Shown: positions 1 to 9,200 of the stretch, piece after piece
Layout of the letters: each line of letters starts with the position of its first letter
How positions within the stretch are numbered: position 1 is the stretch's first letter
Assembly: GCF_002994635.1 (NCBI RefSeq)
Contig: NZ_PVNL01000147.1
Coordinates: 228,514 to 292,513, forward strand
Direction: 5' to 3'
Source of the DNA: Enhygromyxa salina
GTDB lineage: Bacteria > Myxococcota_A > Polyangia > Nannocystales > Nannocystaceae
Length of the DNA: 64,000 nt
Position numbers and translations under genes: made by a program
Notes under the pieces: model-generated
What the model was told of the DNA's origin: nothing
The model's input: only the letters and a program-made list of their open reading frames with translations
Database searches by the model: none

Positions 1-870
1 CAGCTCCGCGTCGGGCACCCGCCGCAGCAGCTCGACCAACCGCCCACGGTTGGCGATCGTCGTGGCGAGCAGGCTGGCCTGGACGTCGGCAAACCGAGTC
101 AGCGCAGCCTCGGCCACCGCGATGCTCGTCTGCGAGACATTGTACGGATGCCGAACCTTGTTGAGCGCCAGCGCCAACTCCGGCGCGGCGATGCAGTAGC
201 CCACGCGCAGCGCGGCCAGCCCGATCTTCGAGAGCGTCCCCATGTGGACCTGGTTGCTGGGCCCGGTCGGATCCCACAGCGAACAACCGGGCTCGTACGC
301 GGCGTAGGCCTCGTCGATCACGAACACGGTCTCGGGAAATTCGCGGACCAACCCGTGGATCAGCTCGGCGTCCCACAGGCTCGAGGTCGGGTTGTTCGGC
401 CGCGCCAGGAAGCACACCGCCGCGCCCGGCAGCGCCGCCCGCATGCCCGCCGCGTCGAGCTGCAGCGCGTCGTTCAGCGGCACCTCGCGCACGTCCACGC
501 CAAACACCTGCGCCGAGTGGGCGTACATCACGAAGGTCGGTGTGGGGATCACCAGGTACCCGGCCCCAGGTGCGCCGGACAGCGCGGTCATCAAGCCCGA
601 GATGATCTCGTCGCTGCCGTTGCCGAGCACGATCCGCTCGGGATCGCAGTCGTGCCGGGCTGCGAGCGCGCGTCGCAGGCTGCGGCCCGAGGTGTCCGGG
701 TAGCGGTTGAGCTCGAGCTCGCGGACGATCTCGGCGAACGCCTCGCGGACCTCGAGCGGCCACGGCTCAGGGCACTCGTTGGCGTGCATGCGGCTCGGGG
801 CGCTGGACGGCGGGACGTCGTAGACCTCGAGCGGGGCCAGGGTCGGTCGGAGGTGTCGCTGCCAGCTCAT
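1..870 (-). CDS. hisC: Histidinol-phosphate aminotransferase, 3' end outside the window
   Basis: A PLP-dependent class I/II aminotransferase that converts imidazole-acetol phosphate to histidinol phosphate in cytoplasmic histidine synthesis. Read leftward from an ATG at 870, the frame stays open to base 1, so about 290 residues are visible and the C-terminus is missing. Motifs seen in order are HANECPEPWP near the N-terminus, GNGSDEII, the PNNPTS loop, VDEAY, and TLSKIGLAALRVGY with the PLP-binding lysine. The ATG shares four bases (ATGA, 867-870) with the hisD stop codon, so the two genes are translationally coupled. Family and role are secure from these motifs and the hisD neighbour. Confidence 0.93.
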   Translation of the reverse strand, partial: MSWQRHLRPTLAPLEVYDVPPSSAPSRMHANECPEPWPLEVREAFAEIVRELELNRYPDTSGRSLRRALAARHDCDPERIVLGNGSDEIISGLMTALSGAPGAGYLVIPTPTFVMYAHSAQVFGVDVREVPLNDALQLDAAGMRAALPGAAVCFLARPNNPTSSLWDAELIHGLVREFPETVFVIDEAYAAYEPGCSLWDPTGPSNQVHMGTLSKIGLAALRVGYCIAAPELALALNKVRHPYNVSQTSIAVAEAALTRFADVQASLLATTIANRGRLVELLRRVPDAEL

Positions 871-2180
871 GTGTTGGTCTCCAGCCGTTGTTCGACGGCG
901 CGGGCGTGGCCCTCGAGGCCCTCGGCGCGCGCCAGCACGGTGATCGCCTGGGCCTGCGCGCGCAGCTGATCAGCGGAGAGCTCGAGCACGCTGGTGTAGC
1001 GCACGAAGTCCCAGCAACCCAGCGGCGAAGAAAAGCGGGCCCCGCCGGCCGTCGGCAGCACGTGGCTGGGGCCGGCCGTGTAGTCGCCAGCGGCCTCGGG
1101 CGTCCACGCGCCCACGAAGATCGCTCCCGCGCGGCGGATCTTCGCGGCCATGTCCGCCGGAGCTTCGACGAGCAGCTCGAGGTGCTCGGGCGCGTAGGCG
1201 TCGGCCTGCGAGATCAGCTCTTCGCGCGTGGTCACGAGCACCGCCGCGCCTTGATCGCGCAGCGCCGCGCAGGCGATCTCGCGGCGCGGAAGCTGGCCGA
1301 GCTGTCGCTGTAGCGCCGCGTTCACGGCTTCGATCAGGGCCGGGTCGGTGGTCAGCAACACTGGCGAGGCCAGCACATCGTGCTCGGCCTGGCTGATCAG
1401 ATCTGCGGCGACGAGCTCTGGGTTGGCGGTGTGATCCGCGACGACCAGGATCTCCGAGGGCCCGGCGATCGAGTCGATGTCGACGCGGCCAAACACCAGG
1501 CGCTTGGCCGCGGTCACGTAGGCGTTGCCGGGGCCGACGATCTTGTCCACGCGCGGGACCGTGGCGGTGCCAAACGCGACAGCGGCGATCGCCTGCGCGC
1601 CGCCGATCTGGAACACCCGATCGACCCCAGCCAACGCCGCCGCCGCGAGCACGACCTCGCTCGGGCGCGGGGTCAGCAGCACGACCTCGTCGACGCCCAC
1701 GACCTTGGCCGGGATCGCGGCGTGCAACACCGAAGACGGATAGGCCGCCGTCCCGCCCGGTGCGTACACGGCCACCCGCGCGAGCGGGCCCACCCGACTG
1801 CGCAGGGTCTCGCCGGGCGTCTCGGTTCCGGTGCTGACCAGGGCTTGGTTTTGCAGCTCGTGGAACCGGCGAACTCGGGTTGCGGCCTGCTCGAGCGCGG
1901 CCCGGAGCGGGGGCTCGAGCGTGGTGAGTGCCTGCTCGCAGCGGGACCTGGGCAGCTCGAATTGGTTGGCTGACAGGGTGCGCTGCTCGAACCGGTGGGT
2001 GAGCTCGATGATCGCCGCGTCGCCGTGGACGCGGACCTGCTCGACGATCGCCCGCGCGGCCTGATCAGCCTCGCCGTCGAGCCCGAACGAGCGGGCGCAC
2101 AGCTCACGCCAGCGGTCGCTCGCGCTTGGGGTTTTGGCGCGTAGATCGAGGACCGGCAGGCCCGTGAACGGCTCCGACAT
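867..2180 (-). CDS. hisD: Histidinol dehydrogenase
   Basis: A zinc enzyme that oxidises L-histidinol to L-histidine in two NAD-dependent steps, the last reactions of the pathway. The product is about 437 residues, normal for the family. Visible signatures are the NAD/substrate segment with GPGNAYVTAAKRLVFG and IAGPSEILV, the SQAEHD zinc-ligand motif, the YAPEHLEL motif and GPSHVLPTAG. I chose the ATG at 2180 because AAGG lies at Shine-Dalgarno distance before it. A GTG at 2198 in the same frame would add six residues. The gene ends by overlapping hisC by four bases, so it is the upstream member of a two-gene his operon in this window. Confidence 0.95.
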   Translation of the reverse strand: MSEPFTGLPVLDLRAKTPSASDRWRELCARSFGLDGEADQAARAIVEQVRVHGDAAIIELTHRFEQRTLSANQFELPRSRCEQALTTLEPPLRAALEQAATRVRRFHELQNQALVSTGTETPGETLRSRVGPLARVAVYAPGGTAAYPSSVLHAAIPAKVVGVDEVVLLTPRPSEVVLAAAALAGVDRVFQIGGAQAIAAVAFGTATVPRVDKIVGPGNAYVTAAKRLVFGRVDIDSIAGPSEILVVADHTANPELVAADLISQAEHDVLASPVLLTTDPALIEAVNAALQRQLGQLPRREIACAALRDQGAAVLVTTREELISQADAYAPEHLELLVEAPADMAAKIRRAGAIFVGAWTPEAAGDYTAGPSHVLPTAGGARFSSPLGCWDFVRYTSVLELSADQLRAQAQAITVLARAEGLEGHARAVEQRLETNT

Positions 2181-2282
2181 GCGGCCGGACCTTAGCACTC
2201 ATCGGCGGTTGTGCGTGGCGCACGGGTGTGACCGTTGGCGAGCACTGGCGCGAGCGCGCTAGGCCGCTGCGCGCGCAGGCGA

Positions 2283-2310
2283 GCCCCATCGAGCCCGGGC
2301 TCGATGGGGC
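2283..2310. terminator. Perfect 28-bp palindrome, probable terminator hairpin
   Basis: Both halves are exact reverse complements (GCCCCATCGAGCCC and its partner), giving a 14-bp stem with no loop bases between the arms. It lies 39 bases beyond the stop of the leftward discoidin lipoprotein and about 100 bases upstream of hisD. There is no T-tract on either strand. It could terminate the leftward transcript or bind a dimeric protein upstream of hisD. Confidence 0.45.
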
Positions 2311-2348
2311 AGGCCCCAGATTTGTTGGTCGGTCAGCCTCTCCGCGCG

Positions 2349-4880
2349 TCAGCCCGGTCCGAACACCTCGACCTCGCTGAGCATCAGGCTGCCGGTGCCG
2401 AACAGCTGGATACGGACGAAGCGCCCTTCGACCCCGGCCATGGGGTAGGACTCGCCATCGGTGGCTGCGCCGTGCTCCGCCACGGACTTGACCATCTGGG
2501 AATCCTCGTCGAGCACGTCGATGTGGAAGGCGCCCCCGTAGGTGCCCCAGAGCTTCACCTCATTGATCACGCGCTGCGACTCGAGATCAACGAACCAATA
2601 TGGAGCCGACGCGTGGGTCGATAGACTCGGCGTGTCGGTGTCCGTCGCGCCGTCCACAGCCCTCTCCGCTAAAAACAGTGGATGCGACTGGTGAGTGGGG
2701 CGCCCAAACGCCAAGTTGCGATCTGGCTCGCTTGTCCGGCGTACGGCGACAGCGCCAAAGTAAACCTTCGACATGCCCCAGGTATAGAGCGCGATCGCTC
2801 CGGTGCCGAATGGCGAGTCGTCGTCGTTGACGGATGTCACCTGGACGCCATTGAGGTACAGGCGGTGCATGTCGTGGTCTCGCGTGACCCGCAGTTGATG
2901 CCATTCGCCGAGGGCGAACGCCGGGGCAGCGACACGCGTGAGTTCGCTGGTGACCCCGTCCACGACCTTGACGATCCGCGCGTAGTTGCGTTCTTTGTCG
3001 AACTCCGCCCGGTAGTAGTTTTCGTCATCTTGCATCGAGTACATGACGCCCCACGTGTCATCGTCCGCCGGCCATACGGAGACCTCGACCGAGCCCTCGT
3101 GGATGTAGGTGTTGTGCGCCTCGATATACGCGCCGCGATGTGTCCCGTCGGGACTGAAGCCGTACGAGTTTCCTGTTTGTCGGACCTCGTTGTACGGTGT
3201 GACGTGCCATAGCGACGTGCCCGAGTTTTCCTGAGGCACCTTTCGCGTCCATTGATCGGGGTCGAGGTTGTCCACGTTGGGATCGTCGGGCCAGCCACCG
3301 CCTTCCCATCGCTCGTCGTAGGCCAGCGTCCCGTCTCGCGGTGGGTTGACGCGGCCAAAGTCCACTTGCACCTGCAACGAACGGACATGGGTCTTCACCT
3401 TCGTCTCGGGCTCCCAATATGAATCGAATGGCCCGTTGTCTTTTTCGCTTGTCCAGGTGTTGCGCAGCGTCTGCGCGTACTGGAATTGGGTCGGAATGAT
3501 CCCTTGGAACGCCGCGTCGACCCAGTACATGGTCTCGAACCCGGGAACGAAAGTCGACGTCGCCAGGGCAGGGAGCGCGTGGATTGCGTCCTCATCGGAG
3601 CCGACGAGGTCTTGCCACTCGTTGTAGGGACCCCCGCTGGAGGCCGTCATGTAGAATGACCATTGGGAAGAGCGGTCGCTCGTATCATCCCTGATCGAGA
3701 AGTCCTTCAGCTGCAGCGTCGTCGACGTTGTCTGGGATGTGTTATAGGAGAGCGACGGTGGATTGGTCAAATTGACGATGAAGTCCTTGTTGATGGAGGT
3801 GGTGTACGAGGAGGCCTGGTTGTCGGTGAGGGGGGCGTGCGCATCTGCATGGAGGGCTCCATGCAGCGGTCGCACCAATACGTCGACCTTATCCTGGAAA
3901 TAGCCGCGGTCGGTCGCGTTGTTCCACTTCAGCTGGCCGGGGTGCACACCCGAGCCGGTTGGCCGTACGCGCAGGTATTTCTTGTTGGCGGTCGTGTACA
4001 GATCCACCGAGAAATTGACGTCCATCGTCGCGGTCTGGCCGTCGTACGGGCTCCAGTTGCTCTCGGGATCCACGACGTCGTAGTGGGCGTGGCTGCCAGC
4101 CGGCAAGTCCGACGCTTGCTCGAGCTGCTGCGGTGTCTGCTCGGTGGTGAGGTCGAGCTGGTCGAGCTGGTCGAGGATCAGCTCGCTGACCTGCTCGGGC
4201 GAAGCGATGGTGTGTGCGGCTGCGAGCGGAGCGTGGGAACCGAGCCGTTCGGATCGCTCGCTGGGCTCGCTGTCCGTGCGCTCCGCGTCACCGACTCCCT
4301 CGATGAGTTCGCCACGCAGACCATACGCCGTCAGCCGATATCCGGGGGTCGGCGCCAGACTCTCGGCCACGACTGTTTCCGCGTCGATCCCAAACCCGAT
4401 CGCGCGGGCCATGGCACCGGCGTCGTGCGCACGATCGAACACGATAGGCACCCGGGCCGCATGGGCGGCCGCGAACACGGGCTCCCACGCGTCGAGCTGC
4501 TCGAGCGTGGCGTGGCCCAGATCCACCGTCACCGCGCGGCTGCTCGCCACGGCCCGCGCCAGTCGCTGGGGATCGATGCTCCGGCCGTCCACGGCCTGCA
4601 CCGTGCGGGCGAGCGCGCTCAGGATCGGCGCCTCGGCGTCAGCTGCATTGAGCGCGAGCAAAAAATCGCCGTCGGGCGTGAATTCGGCCGGGCGCACGGG
4701 ATCGGCGAGCAGCAGCGAGGCGTCGGGATCGCCATCGTCGCCGAGCGCGGCGGCGTCGATCGGCTCGATCGGCTCGTCGTCGTCACAGGCGCTCAGCGCC
4801 GACAGGGTGAGGGGCAGCGCCAAGGCGAGGCGCAGGCGTGAGGGCACGCGAACGAGGACAGTGTGGTTGGTGGGCTTCAT
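2349..4880 (-). CDS. Exported lipoprotein: putative leukocidin/cytolysin-like core, LamG-like segment and C-terminal discoidin domain
   Basis: About 843 residues from the ATG at 4880. The frame stays open upstream, but only this start gives a signal peptide, with the lipobox LSALSAC. Residues ~90-200 resemble the pro-region of Vibrio cholerae-type cytolysins (VTVDLG followed by VPIVFD). A beta-rich middle (~270-540) contains LQLKDFSIRD, a Trp/Tyr-rich stretch and FVPGFETMYW, which I read as leukocidin-superfamily-like. A concanavalin/LamG-like region follows (~590-710, WGVMYSMQDDENYYRAEF), then an F5/8 type C domain (~715-843, starting NLAFGRP). A paralogue starts at 18101. The domain order is seen in the sequence. 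The pore-forming assignment is inference from remembered family patterns. The discoidin part is more certain. Confidence 0.7.
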   Translation of the reverse strand: MKPTNHTVLVRVPSRLRLALALPLTLSALSACDDDEPIEPIDAAALGDDGDPDASLLLADPVRPAEFTPDGDFLLALNAADAEAPILSALARTVQAVDGRSIDPQRLARAVASSRAVTVDLGHATLEQLDAWEPVFAAAHAARVPIVFDRAHDAGAMARAIGFGIDAETVVAESLAPTPGYRLTAYGLRGELIEGVGDAERTDSEPSERSERLGSHAPLAAAHTIASPEQVSELILDQLDQLDLTTEQTPQQLEQASDLPAGSHAHYDVVDPESNWSPYDGQTATMDVNFSVDLYTTANKKYLRVRPTGSGVHPGQLKWNNATDRGYFQDKVDVLVRPLHGALHADAHAPLTDNQASSYTTSINKDFIVNLTNPPSLSYNTSQTTSTTLQLKDFSIRDDTSDRSSQWSFYMTASSGGPYNEWQDLVGSDEDAIHALPALATSTFVPGFETMYWVDAAFQGIIPTQFQYAQTLRNTWTSEKDNGPFDSYWEPETKVKTHVRSLQVQVDFGRVNPPRDGTLAYDERWEGGGWPDDPNVDNLDPDQWTRKVPQENSGTSLWHVTPYNEVRQTGNSYGFSPDGTHRGAYIEAHNTYIHEGSVEVSVWPADDDTWGVMYSMQDDENYYRAEFDKERNYARIVKVVDGVTSELTRVAAPAFALGEWHQLRVTRDHDMHRLYLNGVQVTSVNDDDSPFGTGAIALYTWGMSKVYFGAVAVRRTSEPDRNLAFGRPTHQSHPLFLAERAVDGATDTDTPSLSTHASAPYWFVDLESQRVINEVKLWGTYGGAFHIDVLDEDSQMVKSVAEHGAATDGESYPMAGVEGRFVRIQLFGTGSLMLSEVEVFGPG

Positions 4881-5237
4881 GATGATGCTTGCAATCCCAT
4901 TGGTTGTAGGTGCGGCGCGACCGACCCGACGACGTGGGGGCCAGCGCGTCCGCTTGCGAGCGTTGTCGTGGCGGTCGCCCGGCGGATAACAATTTTCAAA
5001 AAAACCTTCGTGCGCTCGCTCAGCTGTGCGCGACCGCCACGACTGAACCAATCCGCTCGAGCGGCGTCGCTCGTCTTGGTGTCGCGTCGAGCGAGCGGTG
5101 GGCCTGCGCTCGGTCGAGGACGCGCAGCTCGGCGCTCGACTGTTGCACGGGCGCCCTCGTAGTCGCAGACGACGAGGGCGCTCCCCGCCGATGGTACGGT
5201 AGTCAGCCTTCACGCAGCGGGATACTCTGCCTCGACG
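4881..5237. other. Divergent intergenic region between a lipoprotein and a sigma factor gene
   Basis: No protein-like reading frame is convincing on either strand. The region holds one clearly AT-rich patch near 4986-5004 (AATTTTCAAAAAAACC) in otherwise GC-rich DNA. It must carry the promoters of the leftward lipoprotein and the rightward sigma factor, but no -35/-10 pair stands out. Confidence 0.5.
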
Positions 5238-5855
5238 ATGACCGCGGACTCGGAGCTACTCACGGCTTGGCGCGCGGGCGATCAAACCGCGGGGATCGAG
5301 CTGTTCGATCGCTATTACCCGAACGTCTCACGCTTCTTTCGCAGCAAGACCCGCGATGGCTGGGCGGATCTCGTGCAGTCGACCTTCCTGGCCTGCGCGG
5401 CCGGCAAGGACCGGTTCCGCGGCGAGACTGGATTTCGTCAGTACCTGTTCTCGATCGCGTACAAACAGTTGATCTCGCACTATCGTCGGCGCTCGCGGGA
5501 CCACGCGAAGATCGATTTCTCCGAGTTCAGCGCCGTTGACCTCGACCCGTCGCCGAGCGCGGTGACGGCCGAGCGCCAGGAGTTGCAGCTGATGCTCCGG
5601 GCGCTGCGGCACATCCCGCTCGACGCCCAGATCATCTTGGAGCTGCACTACTGGGAGCACATGTCGACCCACGAGTGCGCGCTCACCCTCGAGCTCCCGC
5701 ACAGCACCGCCAAGTGGCGACTGCGACGGGCGCGTGAGCTGGTCAAACAAAAAATGCAGACGCTCGCGGAGTCGCCAGAGTTGGCCACGAGCACGATCGA
5801 CGGGTTCGATCGCTGGGCTGCAGCGCTGCGTGATGAGATCCTCACGGAGCCATGA
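5238..5855 (+). CDS. RNA polymerase sigma factor, sigma-70/ECF-like
   Basis: 205 residues, the size of an ECF sigma factor. Region 2 spans roughly residues 10-90, with LFDRYYPNVSRFF and a region 2.4-like QYLFSIAYKQLISHYRRR helix. Region 4 lies at ~120-175 (IPLDAQIILELHYWEHMSTHECA, then the LPHSTAKWRLRRAR recognition helix). No anti-sigma gene is adjacent. Instead the gene converges with, and overlaps by 14 bases, the 3' end of a TPR-containing Ser/Thr kinase. Neighbouring sigma and kinase genes recur in myxobacteria and suggest that kinase signalling and sigma activity are linked, which is inference here. The target promoters are unknown. Confidence 0.88.
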   Translation: MTADSELLTAWRAGDQTAGIELFDRYYPNVSRFFRSKTRDGWADLVQSTFLACAAGKDRFRGETGFRQYLFSIAYKQLISHYRRRSRDHAKIDFSEFSAVDLDPSPSAVTAERQELQLMLRALRHIPLDAQIILELHYWEHMSTHECALTLELPHSTAKWRLRRARELVKQKMQTLAESPELATSTIDGFDRWAAALRDEILTEP

Positions 5856-8823
5856 GATGGGACGGGTCGGGGTGTGCGGACAGCCAAGCTTCGACCTGGG
5901 TTTGGGCAAGCCCGAACCCGGGCCCAAGCTCGCGGTAGTCCGCGCCCGCGCGCTCGGCCAGCGCCCGCGCTCGCGGCTTTTCGCCGCTGTGCCATAGCGC
6001 CTGGGCGAGACCGAAGCGCGTCACGGCCAGCTCGTCGGGCAGCGCGTCGGCGGCTTCGCGCCACGCGAGCGATCGCTCGAGACGCTCCCGCGCCGACGCC
6101 CAACGCTGGTCACCGAGATCGACGAGGCCGAGGCCGGTCTCGGCGTACACGACGACGGGACCATCGGGGTCGACGGCGCGCCAGACCGCGGCGGCGGCCT
6201 CGTACTCGGCTCGCGCGGCCGCGGTGTCACCGAGGTGGAGCAGCGCGTCGGCCAGGCTCAGTCGAATCATCGCAACCTCGATGTCGGGGCTGCCCGCTCG
6301 CGTGGCAGCTTCGACGAGCGGCCCGAGCTGGTCTCGTGCCTCGGCGTGCCGGCCCAGACGATCGAGCAAGACGGCCGCGCTGTTTGCGACGCTGACGCCA
6401 ACTTGCTGCTGGTCTTCCGGCAGCAGCGCGACCAGCTCGGCGACGTCGCGCAGGGCTGCGAGCGCCCCCTCGAGGTCACCCGCAGACTCCATCGCCAAGG
6501 CCCGACTCTGGAGGATCCAGACCCGTTCGGGGCGCACGTCGCCATACAGCGCACGGACCAGCGCCTCTGCGCGATCGAGGGTGACGAGCGCGGCCTGGGG
6601 GTCGTCGGTGCTCTGCAGGTGGCCGAGCATCGAGAGGATGCCGGTCTGGGACGGGTGCATCGGTCCGAGGTGCCGATCCTGGATGGCGAGGAGCTCACGC
6701 ATGGCGGCCGCCTGCTCGTCGCGTCGGCCCAGGAGCGCAGCCACGCCAGCGAGTTCCATGTACAGGGAGAGGCGCGCCGACCAGTCGAGCTCGTCGAGCC
6801 CCTGCGCGCGCTCGGACGCTCGCTGCAGTGTCGCCCAGGCGTCCGCTGGCGCCCCTTCGCGCTGTTGCTTGTCTGCGAGGGCGACCGCGACCGCGACCTC
6901 GACCGCGAGTTGCTCGTCGCTGCGCGCGGCGAGTGACTGCGCGAGCTGGGCGTGGAACTCGAACAGCGGAGCCCCAGCCGGGGTTTGGGCGCCGTCTTTG
7001 GCGATCTGCACGGCCAACCACATCGCGTGGGTGTCCTCGCCAGCCGAGATCGCGGCGCCCAGTGCCCGTCGGTAGTGCCCGATAGCGAGGTCCCAGTCGC
7101 CGTCGGCCGCCGCGAGGTGACCTCGCAGGTGAGAGAACGAGCGCAGGACCGGCGCCGCGCCGCTCGCCTCCACCGCCGGCTCGAGCGCGTCGAGCTGCTC
7201 GCGGACGTGGGCGTAGCGCCCGGCCTCGAACTCGACATGGAGGCTGACCAGGGCCAGGCGCAGGCGCTCGACCTCGACCGCGAGCGCGGGGTCGTCTGGC
7301 GCGCGGTAGGTCGAACCGAGCACCTCGAGCTCGGTGCAGCGCGAGACTGGCGGGAGCGCGTCGACCAGCGTCACCGCGTGTGTCAGGGCCTCGGGCTCGC
7401 CCGTTGCCAGGACCGTGACCGCGGCTTCGAGCGCGGTGCGGGACTCGGTCAGGCACCGCATCGCCTGGTCATGCAGGGTGTCGGACTGCTCGTGGCGAGC
7501 GTGGGCCTGGCAAGTGTCGCGGTAGGTGCTGACCCACGCGCTCGCGTAAGCATCTAGTGAGGGCCCCACGCGCGGCCAAACGTCTGCGGCGAACGACAGC
7601 TCCGAGCTGGTCAAATTTCGTTCGAGCCCGACCCGACGGGCGTCGTCCCAGACCCCTGCGAGGCGCTGCTCGGCTGCGGCGCAGGGGTCCTCGGGGGCGT
7701 GCTCGGGTGGGACCGATCGCGCCGCGGCGACGAGATATCCCGCAGCACCGACCGCGGCGAGGGCCAGCACCCCGGCGAGGAACCGTCGACGCCGACGCTG
7801 GGGATCGCGGGACAGGCGATCGATGATCGCCGCCATCGAGGGCCAGCGCTGATCCGCAGCGGTCGCCAATCCACGCGTGAGCACCTCGTCGACCCAACGC
7901 GGGACCTTGCGCCTGAGCGACGGCGACACGAGCGTGCCCGCCTCGAAGGCCTGCTCGAGCGCGGCGATCGTGTCGCCTGGGTACGGACGCGCGCCGTAGA
8001 GGGCCTCCCACAACGCGACGCAGAACGAGAACTGATCGCTGCGAGCGTCGACGAGCGCGCCGTTAAATTGCTCGGGGGACATGTAGGCCGGGGTCCCGAT
8101 CCGCTGGCCAGTCTGCGTGTGCACCTCGACGGGGAGCTGGTGGGCGCGGGCGCTCACCGGCGGGCGGGGCTCGACCACGTCGTTGCGCGCGAGCCCAAAG
8201 TCGGCGACCCGGACCCGCCCGTCATCGCCAACCAACACGTTCGACGGCTTGAAGTCACGATGGATGATCCCAGCCGCGTGGGCGGCGATCAGGCCCCGGC
8301 CGGCCTGAATGAACAGCTCGAGCAGCGCGCGCCAGTCTGGCGACTCGTCGATCAACCAGCGCGCCAGCGTGCGCCCTTCGACGTACTCCATGGCGACGAA
8401 GAAGTGGCCTTCGTGCTCTCCGAACTCGTGGACCCCGACCACGTTCGGGTGATTGAGCTGGGCCATGATCTTCGCTTCGCGGTGAAGGCGGGCGCGAATC
8501 CGTGGATCGTTTGAGCTGCCCGCGACCAGCAGCTTGACGGCGACCTGGCGGTCGAGCGTCTCGTCATGAGCGAGGTAGACGATCCCCATGCCCCCGGCCC
8601 CGAGCATGCGCACGATCACGAACCGACCAATTCGCGGAGGGAGGGCTGCGTCGGGGAACAACGCCGCCCGAATCATCGCGCGCACGCCGGGCTCCTCGGT
8701 CGTCTGCGCGCCGGGCATCGACGCCATCAAGCGAGAGACTTCACGGCCCCCCTCGCGGTCGGTGTTCGGAGCAGCGCCGTGCTTCGGCGAGGTGCTCTCG
8801 CGGATCGAGCTGTCCTGGGTCAT
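5842..8823 (-). CDS. Membrane Ser/Thr protein kinase with large TPR-like C-terminal region
   Basis: 993 residues. The kinase domain lies at ~66-330: glycine loop GAGGMG (75-80), ATP-anchoring Lys97 (AVKLL), catalytic HRD (188-190) in HRDFKPSNVLV, DFG (208-210) and a GTPAYMSPEQ activation segment. All key catalytic residues are present. An arginine cluster then precedes a single hydrophobic helix (~350-370). The remaining ~600 residues are alanine-rich helical repeats of TPR/MalT type, so the kinase is probably cytoplasmic with its repeat region on the other side of the membrane. The gene ends inside the sigma factor gene at 5842-5855 in convergent orientation. The substrate is unknown. Confidence 0.93.
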   Translation of the reverse strand: MTQDSSIRESTSPKHGAAPNTDREGGREVSRLMASMPGAQTTEEPGVRAMIRAALFPDAALPPRIGRFVIVRMLGAGGMGIVYLAHDETLDRQVAVKLLVAGSSNDPRIRARLHREAKIMAQLNHPNVVGVHEFGEHEGHFFVAMEYVEGRTLARWLIDESPDWRALLELFIQAGRGLIAAHAAGIIHRDFKPSNVLVGDDGRVRVADFGLARNDVVEPRPPVSARAHQLPVEVHTQTGQRIGTPAYMSPEQFNGALVDARSDQFSFCVALWEALYGARPYPGDTIAALEQAFEAGTLVSPSLRRKVPRWVDEVLTRGLATAADQRWPSMAAIIDRLSRDPQRRRRRFLAGVLALAAVGAAGYLVAAARSVPPEHAPEDPCAAAEQRLAGVWDDARRVGLERNLTSSELSFAADVWPRVGPSLDAYASAWVSTYRDTCQAHARHEQSDTLHDQAMRCLTESRTALEAAVTVLATGEPEALTHAVTLVDALPPVSRCTELEVLGSTYRAPDDPALAVEVERLRLALVSLHVEFEAGRYAHVREQLDALEPAVEASGAAPVLRSFSHLRGHLAAADGDWDLAIGHYRRALGAAISAGEDTHAMWLAVQIAKDGAQTPAGAPLFEFHAQLAQSLAARSDEQLAVEVAVAVALADKQQREGAPADAWATLQRASERAQGLDELDWSARLSLYMELAGVAALLGRRDEQAAAMRELLAIQDRHLGPMHPSQTGILSMLGHLQSTDDPQAALVTLDRAEALVRALYGDVRPERVWILQSRALAMESAGDLEGALAALRDVAELVALLPEDQQQVGVSVANSAAVLLDRLGRHAEARDQLGPLVEAATRAGSPDIEVAMIRLSLADALLHLGDTAAARAEYEAAAAVWRAVDPDGPVVVYAETGLGLVDLGDQRWASARERLERSLAWREAADALPDELAVTRFGLAQALWHSGEKPRARALAERAGADYRELGPGFGLAQTQVEAWLSAHPDPSHLMAP

Positions 8824-8944
8824 GCTGTCACGTCGGAGCGCGTCCGTGGAGCGCCGCGAACGGGCGCGTCATGGGTTCATGGTAGCAGCTCGCGGGTGCC
8901 GCACGAGCAGTCAACCGAGGCAGCCTTGCCACCGTGATCGACAG

Positions 8945-9190
8945 ATGCTGCAGCGCGGCGTGTGGACTACTCGGCCGGCGGGGGCTCGCTTTGCAGAACT
9001 CATGCGTGAGCCAGCGAGACGGTATGAGGGCGACGACGCCCGATACGTTCAACACCTCGACGCGCTGGCGGGAGACCGTCGCCGACGGGCGACGGCGATC
9101 GTGTACCTCAACCCCGATTGGGTCCCCGCGGTTGGTGGGTGCCTGCGGATCCACCCGCGCTCGGGCTGCCAAGATGTGGAGCCGCGGCCA
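8945..9190 (+). pseudogene. Fragment of a 2-oxoglutarate/Fe(II) oxygenase (prolyl-4-hydroxylase type)
   Basis: In the frame starting at the ATG at 8945 the translation contains YVQHLDA with the HxD iron ligands, then RRATAIVYLNPDW and GGCLRIHP, the core of EGL-9/P4H-like dioxygenases. The match ends near DVEP. The distal iron histidine and the 2-oxoglutarate arginine are not found before the frame becomes meaningless. It sits between a kinase and a lipoprotein gene, both on the other strand, and looks like a remnant with its C-terminal half deleted. Confidence 0.55.
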
Positions 9191-9200
9191 AGGAGCCCGG

